Source of the DNA: Bradysia coprophila
Taxonomy: Eukaryota; Arthropoda; Insecta; Diptera; Sciaridae
Direction: 5' to 3'
DNA length: 64,000 nt
Assembly (NCBI RefSeq): GCF_014529535.1
Contig: NW_023503409.1
Location: 4,154,390-4,218,389, forward strand
In this document: in pieces, positions 47,101 through 62,100 of the stretch
How positions within the stretch are numbered: the first letter of the stretch is position 1
Layout of the letters: each line of letters starts with the position of its first letter
The notes under the pieces: generated by a model
Database searches by the model: none
Told to the model about the DNA's origin: nothing
The model's input: the letters and a program-made list of their open reading frames with translations, nothing else
Translations under genes and position numbers: made by a program

Positions 47101-50100
47101 ACGTTTTCCAAAACTGGTGGTATATTTGTCAATTTTTTTTTCGTGGAAATTGGAAATGGAAATTGGTTTTTTTTTAATCAAAATTAAATAAACTCAACAC
47201 TTTCACAATGGCTGGTTGTCAGACCATGACAAATTCACTCATGAGTCATGATGGGCACGAACAACCCGTCTCTCCACTTTGCTATTTCAATACGTTTTGG
47301 TTTTGACAATATATCTCCCACACTATAACTGACCCACGGAGACTATGAGCTGTAAATACGTTGATAACTTAATATATGCAACCGTAACACAAACCTAATA
47401 GAGGTGATTGTCCATGTTGCGATAAGCGATTGAATGTAGCATTTAGAATCTAAACAAAGGAGCATTATATGTTGTGTATCTCAATCTTTGTTATCTGAAA
47501 TCTCAACCGATATTGTTTGTCATTTCGTCGGTGTATAAACCTACAAAGTCTTGTGCAAACAAATTTAATGGAATCGATAGAACCGAGAGCATGTTTGGCT
47601 TATATTGAGATACGTTTACTGGAAATTACAATTGATGGAGGCATTAAGTGTAGGGTAATCTAATGTATCTGTTTGTGGTTTATGACATATATTCTGCCAC
47701 AATCGGTAAAAGACAAATCTAGTTCTATTTTTGGAGTTTGGTTAGTTTTAGTTTGCTTGGAACATTTGCTCGATGCAAAATGACTTAACATCCGCAGGTC
47801 TATTTCAAAAGGAGACAGATTTTAATCGATAAATCTCTATATATGTTGTTGCCACCTTAGCTTACCCTGAAATGAACTTTTGAGTTACACATTCGTCATT
47901 ATAAATTTATAATGACTGGAGTTTCGAAGTGTACACACGTTTCTGCATGGAATACAGCGAAGTACGAGGTAGATGTGATACAAATCTTTCGTACGTGTTT
48001 CTGACTGAATGCAGTTTTAATTTACTCTTGAAATATATAAAAGCTTTTCGTCATTAATTAATATGCACACGTTAAACAAGAAAAAGCACCATGAAAACAA
48101 ACAACAGCGATCCACATTGACATGTCTTGTGACTAGCATATCAATCTAACGTTGATCAAATATTTGAAAAAAGTATCGTTCTTGCTGTAATCCTACGATT
48201 GTAATGGCATTAATTTTACAAAAAACTAAGAAACACGCGAGTGACGATCTCAAGTACCATGGCCTATATGCGTACTATTTTCTTGGCTTCAACAAATCGA
48301 AAATCGCTAAAATCTATCGCAAGGATCCCAAAACTATAACCAACTGGATTACACGATATGAAAAGTCTGGAGAATTGGGCAGAAAAACAACAAATCGGGT
48401 GCCAAAGAAAATTGATCAAGATAAACGGGAATAGATTTTGAATCTCTACCACGAATGTCCAATTTTATATTTGGAAGAAGCTAAGTTCAAATTCGAGAGA
48501 CATTTTGGCATAACGATATCCGCATCTTACATTTGTAAGATTTTACATCAGAACAATTTCTCGTGGAAAACGTTAGAGATTCGGGCGATCCAGATCAAAG
48601 AAAAAGAAATCGAAAAATTTTTCCACGAGTTGAACGCGATCGATTGGCACTACACAAATTTGGTATTTCTTGACGAGATTTCTGTCGATAATCACGGTTT
48701 GATTCGAGAGAAAGGCTACGGGATTGTTGGGAAAAAACTTATTTTTCAAGGTGAATTTAACCGTAAGCCAAGAATGTCTTTATTGTGTTTTTTGGGGCAG
48801 GCTGGCTTCCTGGACACGTACCAAACGGAAGGAACATTTTCGAGACAAAAGTTTTTCGACAGTTGTAAGGATTTTGCTTTGGGTGGCATTTGCCAGGTTT
48901 ATCCTGGGCAACACAGCGTCTGGATCCTTGATGGCGCTAAAATACATTGTCATCCAGCAATAATTCGCTATCTGCGGTCAATTGGTATTATCCCGGTGTT
49001 CCTGCCACCGTACACACCGTTTTTCAATCCAATTGAAATTGTGTTCGGAATCGTGAAGAAGCATTTAAAGAAAACATTCGCCAAATCCACTGAAAATATG
49101 GAATTTCAAGTAAACATGGAACTCACGAGAATGCGTAATTTTGACAGTACAGCCATCTTCAAATCCTGCGGTTAGATTCTTCATGTTGATGATATGGTGT
49201 TTCACTTGCCGATTTCACGAATTGAGTCATAATGCACTCTTCGTTGCCACGAATTGAGTCATGATGCACTCTTCGTTCCCACGAGTTGGATTGGTGTGTT
49301 TTACATCACGAGTTGGATTGGTGTGTTTTACATCACGAGTTGACGTCTTTCCCTAGAGTGTGTGCTGAAAGGAGTTGATCTTTGCGAATTGAGTGTTGGC
49401 AGGTCATTCTTCACAAATAGATTTTCAACGATACGTTTTGCTATGAAGTTTCCTTGTTTTCACTCACTGCTTTCTATTTTGTTTTCAACCAATGCTTTTT
49501 GCTGCGTAGAAGGCTGGAAACATTTTGTTTAGTTCGTTTTGCCTAGGAGGCTGGAAGGCCACCTTTCAGGCTTTCACTTTTTCTTTTTCGGACGTAACGA
49601 TCGGAGCTTGACAGAGTTTTTCAACGAGATTGAGTCTGAGTTTGTGCGGTGGTATGTGTTTTGTTTTTGTTGTTTGAGTGGTGTTATTGTGTGAATTTTT
49701 GCTCTCGATTTTTACGTTTTTACTCTTATTTTGGTGCTACGTTTTTTGGGAATGTTTCAGCGTAGCTTTCTTTGACGCCCGATTTTCCATCAGCAGATGG
49801 CAATTACTTATGTAAACTTTCTAACGCTACAGTTCAATTGAAAGATTTACTGCTGTCTTGTGTAAGAGGCTAGCGGAAACAACTGAAGATAGTCAGTCCA
49901 CTCTGACTTTTGGACCGCCGCTAGTTCTCGAGGTCGAAACAGCCTTCTTTTTCTTCATTCATTCACTTAACGTGAGCCATGGGCAAGGGAAGAGTGTATA
50001 AACTCTGTTTGTTTCTATTTTTATTTTATTTTGAGTTTTATTTTGAGATTCATTGTGATAGGCATTTCAGCTCTGGAACGAAAATGAAAGTCACCGGCTC

Positions 50101-53100
50101 GCTGTGGTTCACTTCAGGTTATACTCTTCACTGAGTATATAGAAGTAAAACGGACGAATTAGGCCTTTAGTCCGATCACTAATGGCTTAGTCCAGTCTCT
50201 AACGGATTGTGCAGTGAGCATAGTATTCGTGTTTACGCGGATATGTCTGTATTTTACTTTACAGTGGTAAACTTGTAACAACACATAGGTTAACACATCC
50301 AGTGTGGGTATTTGACTTTAACTTAGGATTTTCGACTATAATTCCCTCATTAAACAATTTTATATTTGCCAATGTCTGTTGCGGAAACCTGTTGCAGATG
50401 AGCAGAAGTTCGTATTTTTTCTGACAAATTTTGCTTTTCCATGAGATAAATTCCACCAGTTTCACCTGTTTGTGATTGCGAATTTTCCGAGACTAATTGG
50501 ATTTCTTTGATGCGTGAGAGAAATGTCGTGAAACCGTTTCTACCCAACTTTAATAACTGTAATGTGAACGTCTACCACATAGTTTTTTTGTTATAATATC
50601 AACGTTTCTCGCATTAGATTCGATTAATATTTCCACCACGAAATTTCATCAAAAGTTGAATCATTTATGGGAACAGCACCCAGAATTAGTTTAACCCGGT
50701 GTTTCATAATACCTAAAATTCTTCACTTGCGTTCCGCTAAATAAGGAAATCACCCTCAAGCATTGTATACAAATTAGCCACTTCTAATGAAGAATACAAA
50801 AGGTTGTATTTGTCTGCATTTCGTACGTTTCGCACTGGAGGCCATAAAAGTGGTACACAGTCGAATTAAAAGTAACTCGGTTCACGAAGTTGCTTGGTGT
50901 TCTAAGTTGGAATTTGGTTCGGATCGTAAGATAGAGATTTTGAAGATTTAATTATAATAACAACAGCATTTGTAGGTATAAAAGGTGAACATGAAAGAAT
51001 ACGTTATGAACTTACGTACAATACCAAAAACATTAGCTCGCAGCGGTCAAATAATCAAATCCAACACGATGTGTAACGTAGCATATAAGTAGCTCAATTG
51101 GCATGCTACAGAATAGATCACCAATGATAATAAAATCATTGGATTTATGTCTTATGACTTTGAAAGATTGTTCCTAGTAACAGTGAAAGTAAAGTAAAGA
51201 AAGGGACATGATCTCATTAAGAGATGAAAGAAATTCAGTCATGAACAAAATGTATACCATTAACGCATTGCCTTTGTCAATTATCACTACACACACATAA
51301 GGGATTTTTTTATGCATGGAACAAAAACTTCGGCCAAACAGAGATTCATTGCTTTGATTGGACGAAAATGTCGTTTCACCATTACATATTTCTGTCTAGA
51401 AGTCTATGCTTACTACCTCCATAACTGACAAATTGTGGTAACAGTTAATTCATTTTGTGAGGTCACGTATGAGTATGTTTCTGATCAACTAGCAGAATGT
51501 GGTAGTTAATTGTATGATAAAATTGAGTAAAGTTTCTTTTGTACCTACTAGCGAAATTATCGATTAATTAGTTATTGTATTTATCACTTCACTTATTTTG
51601 TGTTATGTAAACAATCAAGCGTAAGCTTCATTAATGTTCACAATCACCTATCGTTGGGACATTGATTCATTACCAGAATTTTCATTTAATTGTTCATACA
51701 ATTACAATTTGCATGAAAAGTTTTCTTTTTGTGAAATTTTTCTATTAAAAAACCGCTAGGCACTAGACTAAAACAATACTTTTAAAAAAATCCTTTCTTT
51801 TACATCAGACAACCGTGCATTGAAACAGTGAAAAGCTTTTTACCATGAGTATTTTAAAAGAGTTCTGGTGAATGTGGAATAAGCGTACAGAGTTTATAAT
51901 GCACCTGTAAATTGAGAAAAGTTTATGAATAGCTTAATGGGCCTTAAAAAACATCAGCGTGTTAAAAAAATATGCTTTGTGTGTAGCATTCACTTATGAA
52001 ATGAAATTTCGTATGTAGATTTTGCTGTTGTGAAAACGTTTTTTTTTTGTTTTGTTTTAACTTCTTTTCTTCTTTAAGCCAAAGCTTTAAGTTTGTGGTC
52101 GACCATAGCTATTCCAACAAAAGCATGACTCAGGTACTTTTGAAGAACTTTCGAAATAAATCAAATTACTACAACCGGAAAAATAAATTCTCACCAAAAT
52201 AGTAGTTGCTACAACGAATTAATGGCCGAAATTTAATTTTGGACGGCTGACTCAAACCTAATCCTTAAAATATCCACATAAAAATAAACAGCACACCACG
52301 TCTCTGCTGTACAATAATTTTTCTTTTTTTACCGTCCATAAACCATATTAGGCTCTCGTGACTTGTCAAATTAACTTTCAGTGTATACGAGCGAAAAATT
52401 TCAATAAAGGTGAATCATTTGTATAACAACCCGTTCACCATATGATTTTTGGATGTGGCTGGTGTGAACTGGTGTTCTTTCGGCTATGTTGAAATCTACA
52501 GATGGTACACGGTACAATACTAATTACGCAAAACTCTCATGAGCAATACGTGACCTAAATTTTGTAATTAGTAAGTGTTTGGATGTAAAATTGGCTTTCG
52601 GACAAACTGATAACTCAACAACAATTTTTAAGTATTTGCGTAGTCAATTCGTACGGACTAATCTGTAATGTCGTCTATTTACAATAATCGACACATTTCA
52701 TATCTCTTACCGTTTTTGATACAGTTTTTCGCATGAATGGAATATCGACTGTTTAATTTTTGGAAGTGCTTACATACATTTATACCTTCTCGGAAGTATT
52801 AGTCCTTAACCTTTTCGAGTATTATGTAAATATACGTCCGAAAATTCAAACCATTTCAAGGTTTCAGTAAACTACTTCAAACGTACATGGAAAAATACAA
52901 AGGTTAATAATGAAGTTCTGATGTTATATGCAGTAAAACTGTAAGACTATGAATAAATTAGAGTAGAATCAGTAGAATTTGAACATAGAACTTTGGTTTT
53001 AAGTTACAGTAAAAGTCATTTGGCCACCAACGGATCCAAATACATCCCCCTATATCCGTATACAATCTTCAGATGTGAAATAACTTTGTATATGGAACGG

Positions 53101-56100
53101 TGGGTGTCGAAGTTATAGGGATAATTGGGTAACTTTCTACCTGACTCTGACTATTAATTTTAGCACAACCTGTTACCTTAGCTTGAAACGTGATTTTGCA
53201 TAATTCCTGCGAAATGTTTGTGTTATAACAAAGAGATAAACGTTAAAGTACGCATGACTCGAACAACAACTCAAATAACGAGATCTTAAGCTTAATGCTC
53301 TTGAAAGCTATATCTTTCTTTAAGCAAGTAAGATATAGGAATACGTTATCTTCATTAAGATCCTATTGAAACGATAGAATTGAAGTCCGTTTCCAGTTTG
53401 TCGACAATATAGGCTCTGATTTCCATCCATTACATACTATAGAGAGCGAAGAGTCAATGCAACAATCTTGTACTATTTCTATCTTTGGTCGTCGCCTATT
53501 GTACTTCAGAAGACCGTGCACGATTATCCTTTTATTATGTAATTGGTGACAAGGTAGGGGATGTTTGAAATAGCTGTCAGATGATTATAATTTCGAACGT
53601 CTATGAAAAGACGTGTATTACGTATCGCAATACGTATTTGCTTGTGAAGTGTATAGTATGCTATCATCGTCTCTGTAATCGAATCGCAGCATAATAACCC
53701 TTTTTGCTATAATACATATATCCAATGCACTTGGGAGCTCACCGACCACAGTAAAAATATAATCTTCTTTGTTGATGTGGTGGAAATAGGATTACCATGA
53801 CGTCAATGTTATTGTCAATATTAATCATGAGCTGTTAATAAAAAAGGAATTTTGTTAATACTTAGAATTCATTTTCTTTTGCCTTGAATATACACTATAG
53901 ACATAGACATCGTATCTCGTATCCTATACGGTGTTCGTGCGGGTTTACTTATTTACCTTTATTGGGTTGAAGAGTTTTGTACCGTACCTGACCTACATGA
54001 ATAATAATCCCAACGATGTTTCTGAAAAAATATTTTTTTTCTTCTTTTTTTCTCTTTAGTTCTAACTTTTTGTTGTGTTTCCTTTGAATCGGAGTTTCAT
54101 ACATCATCTCGTCGTAAATTTAAATGTTTGCAGTTTTTAGTTTTCCAGCCACAACAAGCTCGATTTTTCTTTCGTTTCCTGTTTTAAAAAAAATGATTAT
54201 GGTACGGCTTTGTTCTACATTATTCACGTCACCAAAGTATTAAAAGTATATTTATGATTATTGTTGTCATCGTTAAATTATTCCCATGGGATGTTTCAAG
54301 TACATGGGGAAATGTATCCGCGGCTCAGATTCTGAGCATGAATTACGTGCTACGTTTGCATTATACACGTTCCATCATGAAATTGTTTTCTCGGAAAAGT
54401 TTTCTGTTGTCATAGACTTTCAACGTTGCGACTTGGTGTTATAATATTGACAAGACGACGGATAATCACATTTTCTCACATTTTGTATTCATTTTCCTTT
54501 AGCAATTAAGTTGGTTACATTCCTTAACGGCTCGTGACAATAAGAGTTTAATTAATTTGGAAATATTTCGCTTGAATTATCCTAATTAGATTAATCCTCC
54601 TTTTTTTTGTAGAAAGGTTTAATATGATAGACGATGTGCAATGTGACATGCGCTATTGTTGGCAGGGTGGCACATCCACGCAAACATATACGACGTACCA
54701 AACTTTCACAGGCCAATCAACCTAACTCGACTGTGTAAGGAAAAATTCGTTTAAGGAACGTATGTTATTGAAATGTAATTGAGTAACACCCAATGACATA
54801 ATAGTGGGATAGACAGGAATTACGTAGACGAAATCGTGAAGCAAAAGTAAACTTTGTGTAATATACATTTGAGACACACACACTTACACATTCCACTTAA
54901 TTTTGACAACTTGGTGAAACTGTTGCAGACTTTTTGAAATTAACTTGAACCACTTTAAACAAAAATTCTTTTATTAGCTGCAACTATCAATTTCGCACAA
55001 ACTGGTCACTACCTCATTACACAATTTTCCAACACATTTTTTAATTTTTAAAAAGAAATGTCCCGAAATTTTAATACTGACGATGCTGACACTTTTATTA
55101 TGCGTGACTACTGAACGTGAAATAAATTCAGCCAACTGATTGAATTCTCCGATCGTCAAGATTTCTACTAAAAAATTATTCGATCGAAAAGGAGAAAATC
55201 ACAAAACTAGTTCAATTTTGGGGACAGTGAGAGATTGTTTACATGAAATATAAATTTCAGTTCGATAAATATTTAATTTTAGAAGAAAGAAATGCTTTAA
55301 ACCAATTTCGAAGAAAGAGTGAAAATGCAAATTTCCTTCGCGCCCACATTTCAAAATATGTACGAAAATACGTAAGTACCATAAATTTAAGGTACTCACA
55401 CACACTACTGAATATTTCGTATTTGCTTTTGCTTCAGCGCTTGAACAAAATATTTACATAGAAGGCCTGTCTATCCCACTATTATGTCATTGGTAACACC
55501 TGCCTCAAAGTTGTCGTAGGTTTCTGAACACATAATCTACGCTTTCACACTAGGCCCGCCAATTGGGTGGGTCAGGTCCCTTGACTGGAAATGTTTTCAA
55601 TAAAAATTAATTTTGATCGTGCAGGGACCGCAAACTGTTAGTTTTGTTCGCTCCAATCGGCCCATATACATAAGAGTAATCCATTTTCTGAAAAAGGTGC
55701 TTAATGTTGGGTTATGTTGACACATGGGTAAAGCAAAAGCATAAAAGTTCACGCGATTCTTGGGTGTTTCTTTGAAGATGAAATAGTTCTGAATATTGTC
55801 TACAAATGTAAACAAAACTAGTGTGAACACACTCGTTTATGCTTAAAGCTCGTGCTGGAAACTTCTATTTTTTTCTATATTATGCAACGAGATACTAAGG
55901 GAAAAATTATTCGTAAAATACTCCCATCTCAATTCTCCAATATTTGAAAGTCGGTGAAGTGTTATTATAAGTTCTTGTGGTAACAAGGAAAACATTTTTT
56001 GTGGAGAATTACTCCTATCTCACTACTCCAATATTATGCATCTACGAAAATGACTTCATGAATTACTCGACTCGAGTTATCGTGGTTGGTTTCAAGCGTT

Positions 56101-59100
56101 ACGGGCGTTTTTCTGTTTTTAACATTTTTACCAATGTAGAAAATATCATAATGTAGTGAACTTATCTGTAATAAGACCCTGACTTTCAGCCACTGAATGT
56201 CAGAACTTTCCTGTTAAAGAAGCGACTAGTCATCTTTTATCGACAACGATGTTGATAATAAAACGTTAATATATAGCCTGGGCGTAGATTCTTCCGCTGT
56301 CAGTAACTTTAAGAATTCGTAACTTGATCCATAAGAACTGTCAACTTACGAACTCTTAAAGTTACAAACATATGAGAATTTAGGCCCTGTATTGACTAAC
56401 ATTACATAGTAAATCAAACACTAGGCTATAATATAGTTCAAACAAAAGGAGAAACAGAAAAATATGTCGCGATACACTTTCCATTCCTAAAAGGATACGA
56501 AAAAAATCACTTTTTCACTTAAGTGGATAAAACCGCACTTTTTTCCCTTTCGACGTTATCTAAAGTTTTTACCGACGTTGAAATGCCTAAATGTATTTAT
56601 CGTAGGGCCATTTTATGTATATACTTAGCCATATATTTTTATGCATTATGACATGATTTATTTAATATTTCCTTGGTGCGATGGGTAGAGTTTTTCTATG
56701 CCAGAATTAATTTTACCAAAAGCTAAACATTCCATCTTCTTTGCATTAAAATTGAATTTATCATACTTATCGTCAGAGATTTATACTTTTCCACAGTATA
56801 AATGGAGGTGAAAATGATTTTAAAGATTAACTGAACGGCATTCAGTGAATATTAACTTGAAAAGTTCGCATCTTTATTAAATTATGTTGTTGACCGAAAC
56901 TTATTTGAACGCGTTTATGGAATGTGAATGATTTTAAGTTGAGCATACAGTGTAAGCTGAGTGAAGACGATTTATTGATCTTGAAATTACGAAAGGAAAG
57001 TTAGGGAACAGGAACAAGGCCAAATATTTGCCTTAATTGTCAAACAAATCTAATTGACCAGGTCCATTCAATAATTTTTTAAAGATGACTGAAAGAACGA
57101 ATAAATTTCTAATTTAGCTTGTTAATATTCAAGGAAATTTTGGTGTGATACACTTCCAAAATTGTATCATTAAATTGGATACCATAACTCCCATGAATAA
57201 TTTTAAACTTTGCATGCTGGAATGGCTATAATTATTTATTCATCTAATGACGAACATTATTGGGTCAGACTGTACGAAATTGCACTAATTTTCTGACTCA
57301 CGAATCAATGAATGGTAGCATTGAATATTTGATGGAGTTAGAAAGTGTCGGTTCATTTATAATCTGCGTTGAGCGAGTTTTTGGAATCTTAATGTGAACC
57401 TCAGCTTTTTATCATTCCGAATCTCACAAACAACAAACGAAGAAACTACACTACAACATCACTTAAACTCGTTTTTTTTGTTCAGAAGTTACATAAAACT
57501 CCAGAAACACGAACTGACAACTCATGGAAAAGAACTATGGTGTGATCAGCCTATAGTTAAATGTTATGTAGGACATCCCATTTCCGTAGTTGTTATTTAA
57601 CACGCCAAGGGTAGATTGAATGGGAAAATCGATTTGAAAAAAGAACTCCACTTATATCCACTACTGAGCATACTATATATAGACTGTCTGTATTTTACCG
57701 CTTCGTGATAATCATCATCTATCAACGACTTCGTTATTGAAAGTCATTGATTGGTAGTAAATAATACTAAATTGGCGAGTAAATGTAATTTAATGAATGG
57801 TTTCTCTCGTTTAAAGATGTATTTTCTTTGTGTGAATTTGCTCTAAATGCAAAGGTAAACTGTTACCAACGAAAGGTAGAAATACTTCCAACTTCAATTG
57901 TTATACGCGAGTACATTTTCCATTTATTTCCTTCCTTTGTATGTTAAGATTGCCTTTTTGATGCCAAGCTACTGAACGAAAAATTTACGATCGAAACATT
58001 CGAAACGTTTCGAAGACTAATACAATGGACTATAATTCTACAGTTAATCGATTTGAAAAGTCTTACTCATACACAATAAAAGCTTGTGAAATGGCACAGG
58101 GTAAAATATGAATGCTAACACCTAGCTGAAATACCAGAGGAAGTTCCGCTTTTTTGACAAACTTTTATGATAAGAATTTAATGATTTGCGAAGTTTTATT
58201 AAAATAAAACCTACGTCACTTAACAAATTGCAATGTGTGAACCACCTCTACTCGACTAAAATTTAATATTCAAAGAAGTGTTGATGACACTGCTAAAGTG
58301 ACAGCGACGCTAAAACCAGTCATGAACGTTGTAAAATAAAAAAGAGAAAAAGAAAACAACAAAAAATTGCAATTTTCTTTATGATTTGCATCCTGTTTTG
58401 TACATTTATTAATAGAATTCCATTTTGTTTTTATGTATCGAAAATCATCGTGATGCTATGCTGCATAGGTTACATATTGCTCATCGAAAAATGTTCACGG
58501 ATACTTAGTTTTCCATTATTTCTACATTCTTTGTCATCCAAGTTGTTTTCACTTTAAAATGAGTCAGTGAAGGAATTTTTTAAGTGAAAATTCAGTCAAC
58601 TAGGTGCCACCTTATGGATGGGTCAGGTCACTTGACTGAGTTAAACGTTGAAATAAAACCATTATAAACTGCTAATTAAGCAAACACAAATCTGGAAAAT
58701 CGGTTCAGAATTCCCCAAGTTAACGTGTTCCATAAAAAAACAGACAAAAATTCTCCCAGATCATTGGAAAGATTTTGTCCATCTACCTCAGGAATTATAT
58801 TCCTCGTCGATTGAAACTTTATTCGATTCAGATTGACCTTTGTTATGGTGCCAACAAGCGTTACAGACACTTCAGTAGGTATTTTCCGTTTTTTGCGAAC
58901 ATTTCATATATCTCACATAAAGCTGATCATAGTGAACGTGAAGACGTAGAAGACATAATGACAATATGGATCATCATTGGGCTTTAGATCGAAGAGATCG
59001 TATAATTAGCATTAGTCTCAATTGATATCACAGTACTCTAGCAATAGTGTAATATTACTCTTAACATTTCCATTATATTAGTAAAAGCATTACCAAAAAA

Positions 59101-62100
59101 CTGAAGGTGATCTACCTGTTCCACATTAATTTTCCAACCTTACTCTATTTTCTGACGTGAGACCTTTGGCTTGGTAAGACCCTTGGTAAGAGTCAAGGGA
59201 ATAATGTATATCTAGCCGATGTGTTCATAAGTACAGTATATAAAGGAACTGTGTAACCGTTATACATCGTAAATGTTTCCCAAAAATCTAATTTAATTTT
59301 TGCCAAATTGATGAATGTTCCATTTTCGTTGAGTTGGTCAACCCAATTCTGTAGTACTTTCGATTCGCTTTCCAAGCTTCCCCTTTCACTAACAACTGCA
59401 AATTGAAAAGCGTCTCGTTTCAATTTAACGTGAAAAGGCAATTTTTAGAAAAGGTCAGAGTACGGCCATTCGAAAATAATCATAAAATAAAATGTAATCA
59501 TTATTTTAGCTTTTCGGGTAAAATGTCAATCACATCAGCACGGCAACGAACCGTTCCTATATATATATTCAATTTTAGTTTGTTTATCGTTCTGTGCTCT
59601 TATTATGTCGATACAAAATGCGGAAAATTCGATTTTCAATTTAAAATTCAATTGTTTCGATGGAAATTGTGTGCTGGAACAGAATTGACTATTGTGGAAG
59701 GTTAATTTGGTGTTTACGAGTTTACTGAAATGAAATATGTAAAACTGAAAATTCATTACCGGTTCATACCGGTCAGTATGGATATACAATTGTTATGATG
59801 ATGGTTGTTTGGAAAATTTTGAAAAAAAAAATGAACTACCATCTGAGAATCCATAGTGGAAAATAATCAATAAACGGTACAACAAGCACATTAAAAATTT
59901 ATAACGAGAATGATGTTCTTTATGTTTCACTCAAGCCATTTGCTTGCAAAAAAAAAGAAACTTTGAAATAAAAAAAAACTTTTTTTCTGAGTTTTTTATT
60001 CAAAGACCGTTGAAAACTTACGAAAAGAAAAACTTCTATATGCTGTTATGTTCAAACAAACCTATTTAAATAATAAAAAGAAAGAAATTAGAATAGGTAC
60101 TGACGAGACGTGCATTGGAGATACGTTAACCTCGCACATGAGTTTTACGTTTTAGCGTCCTATGTTCAATAATAATAATCATTGATTAAGAGTATGGTAG
60201 TTTCATGATGATGCTGGTTAGTTTATGGCAACAGTTGAAAGCATTACCTGTATAAAGCCATAATTAGTGATAAATTCGTAATTTTCTGACATCGTCTATC
60301 AGTCTCACATTTTGTAGACACCTATAAGTAATAGACAGAATATTGATCTAGAAAATTCATTTTCTGCCAATCTTTGCGTCGTTAGGTGATACATTTATTT
60401 ATATAATACTTAGCTTAATTGAGACAACAGTACTCGTCACCTAATTTTGGATTATGTCCAGCAATATTACGACAGACTTGTGGGTGGTGTACTGTTTGCT
60501 TGTTTGTTTCCAGTGATAGTACTAATCCGTCGATAAATTAATGAATTGAGCGTATTTCCGAATAAATTCAATTTGATCCATGACTAAATCGTTTCAGCGC
60601 AAAAATAAATTAACTTTTATATTTATTGTGGATTACCGCTCTTATTGACTGATTCACATTGCGACAAAACAATAAATTCTACAATGTACCGACAGGAGTG
60701 ACTTTTTAGGCAACTACAAATGTGTGGTTCACATAACGGAAATTGTATGTCTTGTGTATTCCCAAGGGCTAATAATTACACAAGAAGGAACTTACATTTG
60801 TTTCGTAGAGATGCATCAATAAATTCCGAGTTTCGATGTCATGTATTTGTGTAATTTACCACTTTCTTCTTGTTGTTTCGTCAAAACTAGCTCGTTAATT
60901 TTCAAAGACAAATTTCCAGAGCATATAACATTTCAGTTAAATGAAAATCTATCTAATTTTGTCAGAATCAGTTAGTAAAGAAGTGTGTAATTAGCAGTGT
61001 AATCGAAACTATTAAATTCGTTTCGTCCATACGAGGCCTCAAACATTTCACTTTTTTCAATATAAAGTGCTGTGAGGGCTTAACAACTATTTGTAATTAT
61101 TGAGTACAACCTTGATTTTTTTACCATAGGGTCAAAACTCGTGAAAAATGTACAGAAAAATCAAGAGATTTTCTGGGGAAAAATCAGAAACAATCAAAAA
61201 ATCAAGAAACGAAAAAAATGTAAAAAAATATTATAAAAATGACAAATGTTTCCTCCTCGGTGCTCGGTATGCGGAACAACTATGTTTAAAATATCCTTTT
61301 ACAACTTCAGCCGATACGCTGAGCTATTATTTCCATGTTGTTTCTTTAAACATCGCATTTTAACAATATAGATAATCGTTTCCAGTGTGTCATAAGTTAT
61401 AAATAAAACTCTCGAGAGCAAGTGAAATTCGCATATTTTTTCATGCAAATGTAATCAAATGTAACATATATTGAGGTTGCTTCTCTATTCCTTTTGTTAC
61501 ATTTGGGCCTGAGTGTAAATTAAATTCAAATATTATTGCCATGCGGCACATATAAAAATAAATTGAAGATAAGAGGCTACTTATATGAAAAAGTGCTATC
61601 ACCTTAATAAATTCCAAACATCATACGCATCCTTTGTTTCGTGGAGCGGTAACGTCAATTCCAACACTTGCTGTATTGTATACATCCACTCCTGAATAAT
61701 ATGAATGAATTTATAAGGATAAGCAAAGTGCTTTGCGAAATATGGAAATGTAATCGTGAAAACCTTTTCTTTTTTTTTCTTTTTATATTTTTGTGTGTCG
61801 TAGGTTACACTGTAATGAATTACACATTATATGGTTTTCCATTTGTATTCACGATGACTGTTGCCGTGTAACAGCGTCACGGTTGAAAGACTCACACACA
61901 TTACGGGATTTCAGAAAGGATCGTACTTAACCGCACAAAACTTTAGATATTACGATGTAGCATTGCGACAGTTAAAGGAACGGGGACACACGTATATTAG
62001 GAAAATGAAAAACAGGGAATTCCGATTTCTCTAATCTAAAAAAAATGTTGAAGGAAAATACATTTTGTGTTCAATTTGCGGTTTTTTTTTAATTTCAACA

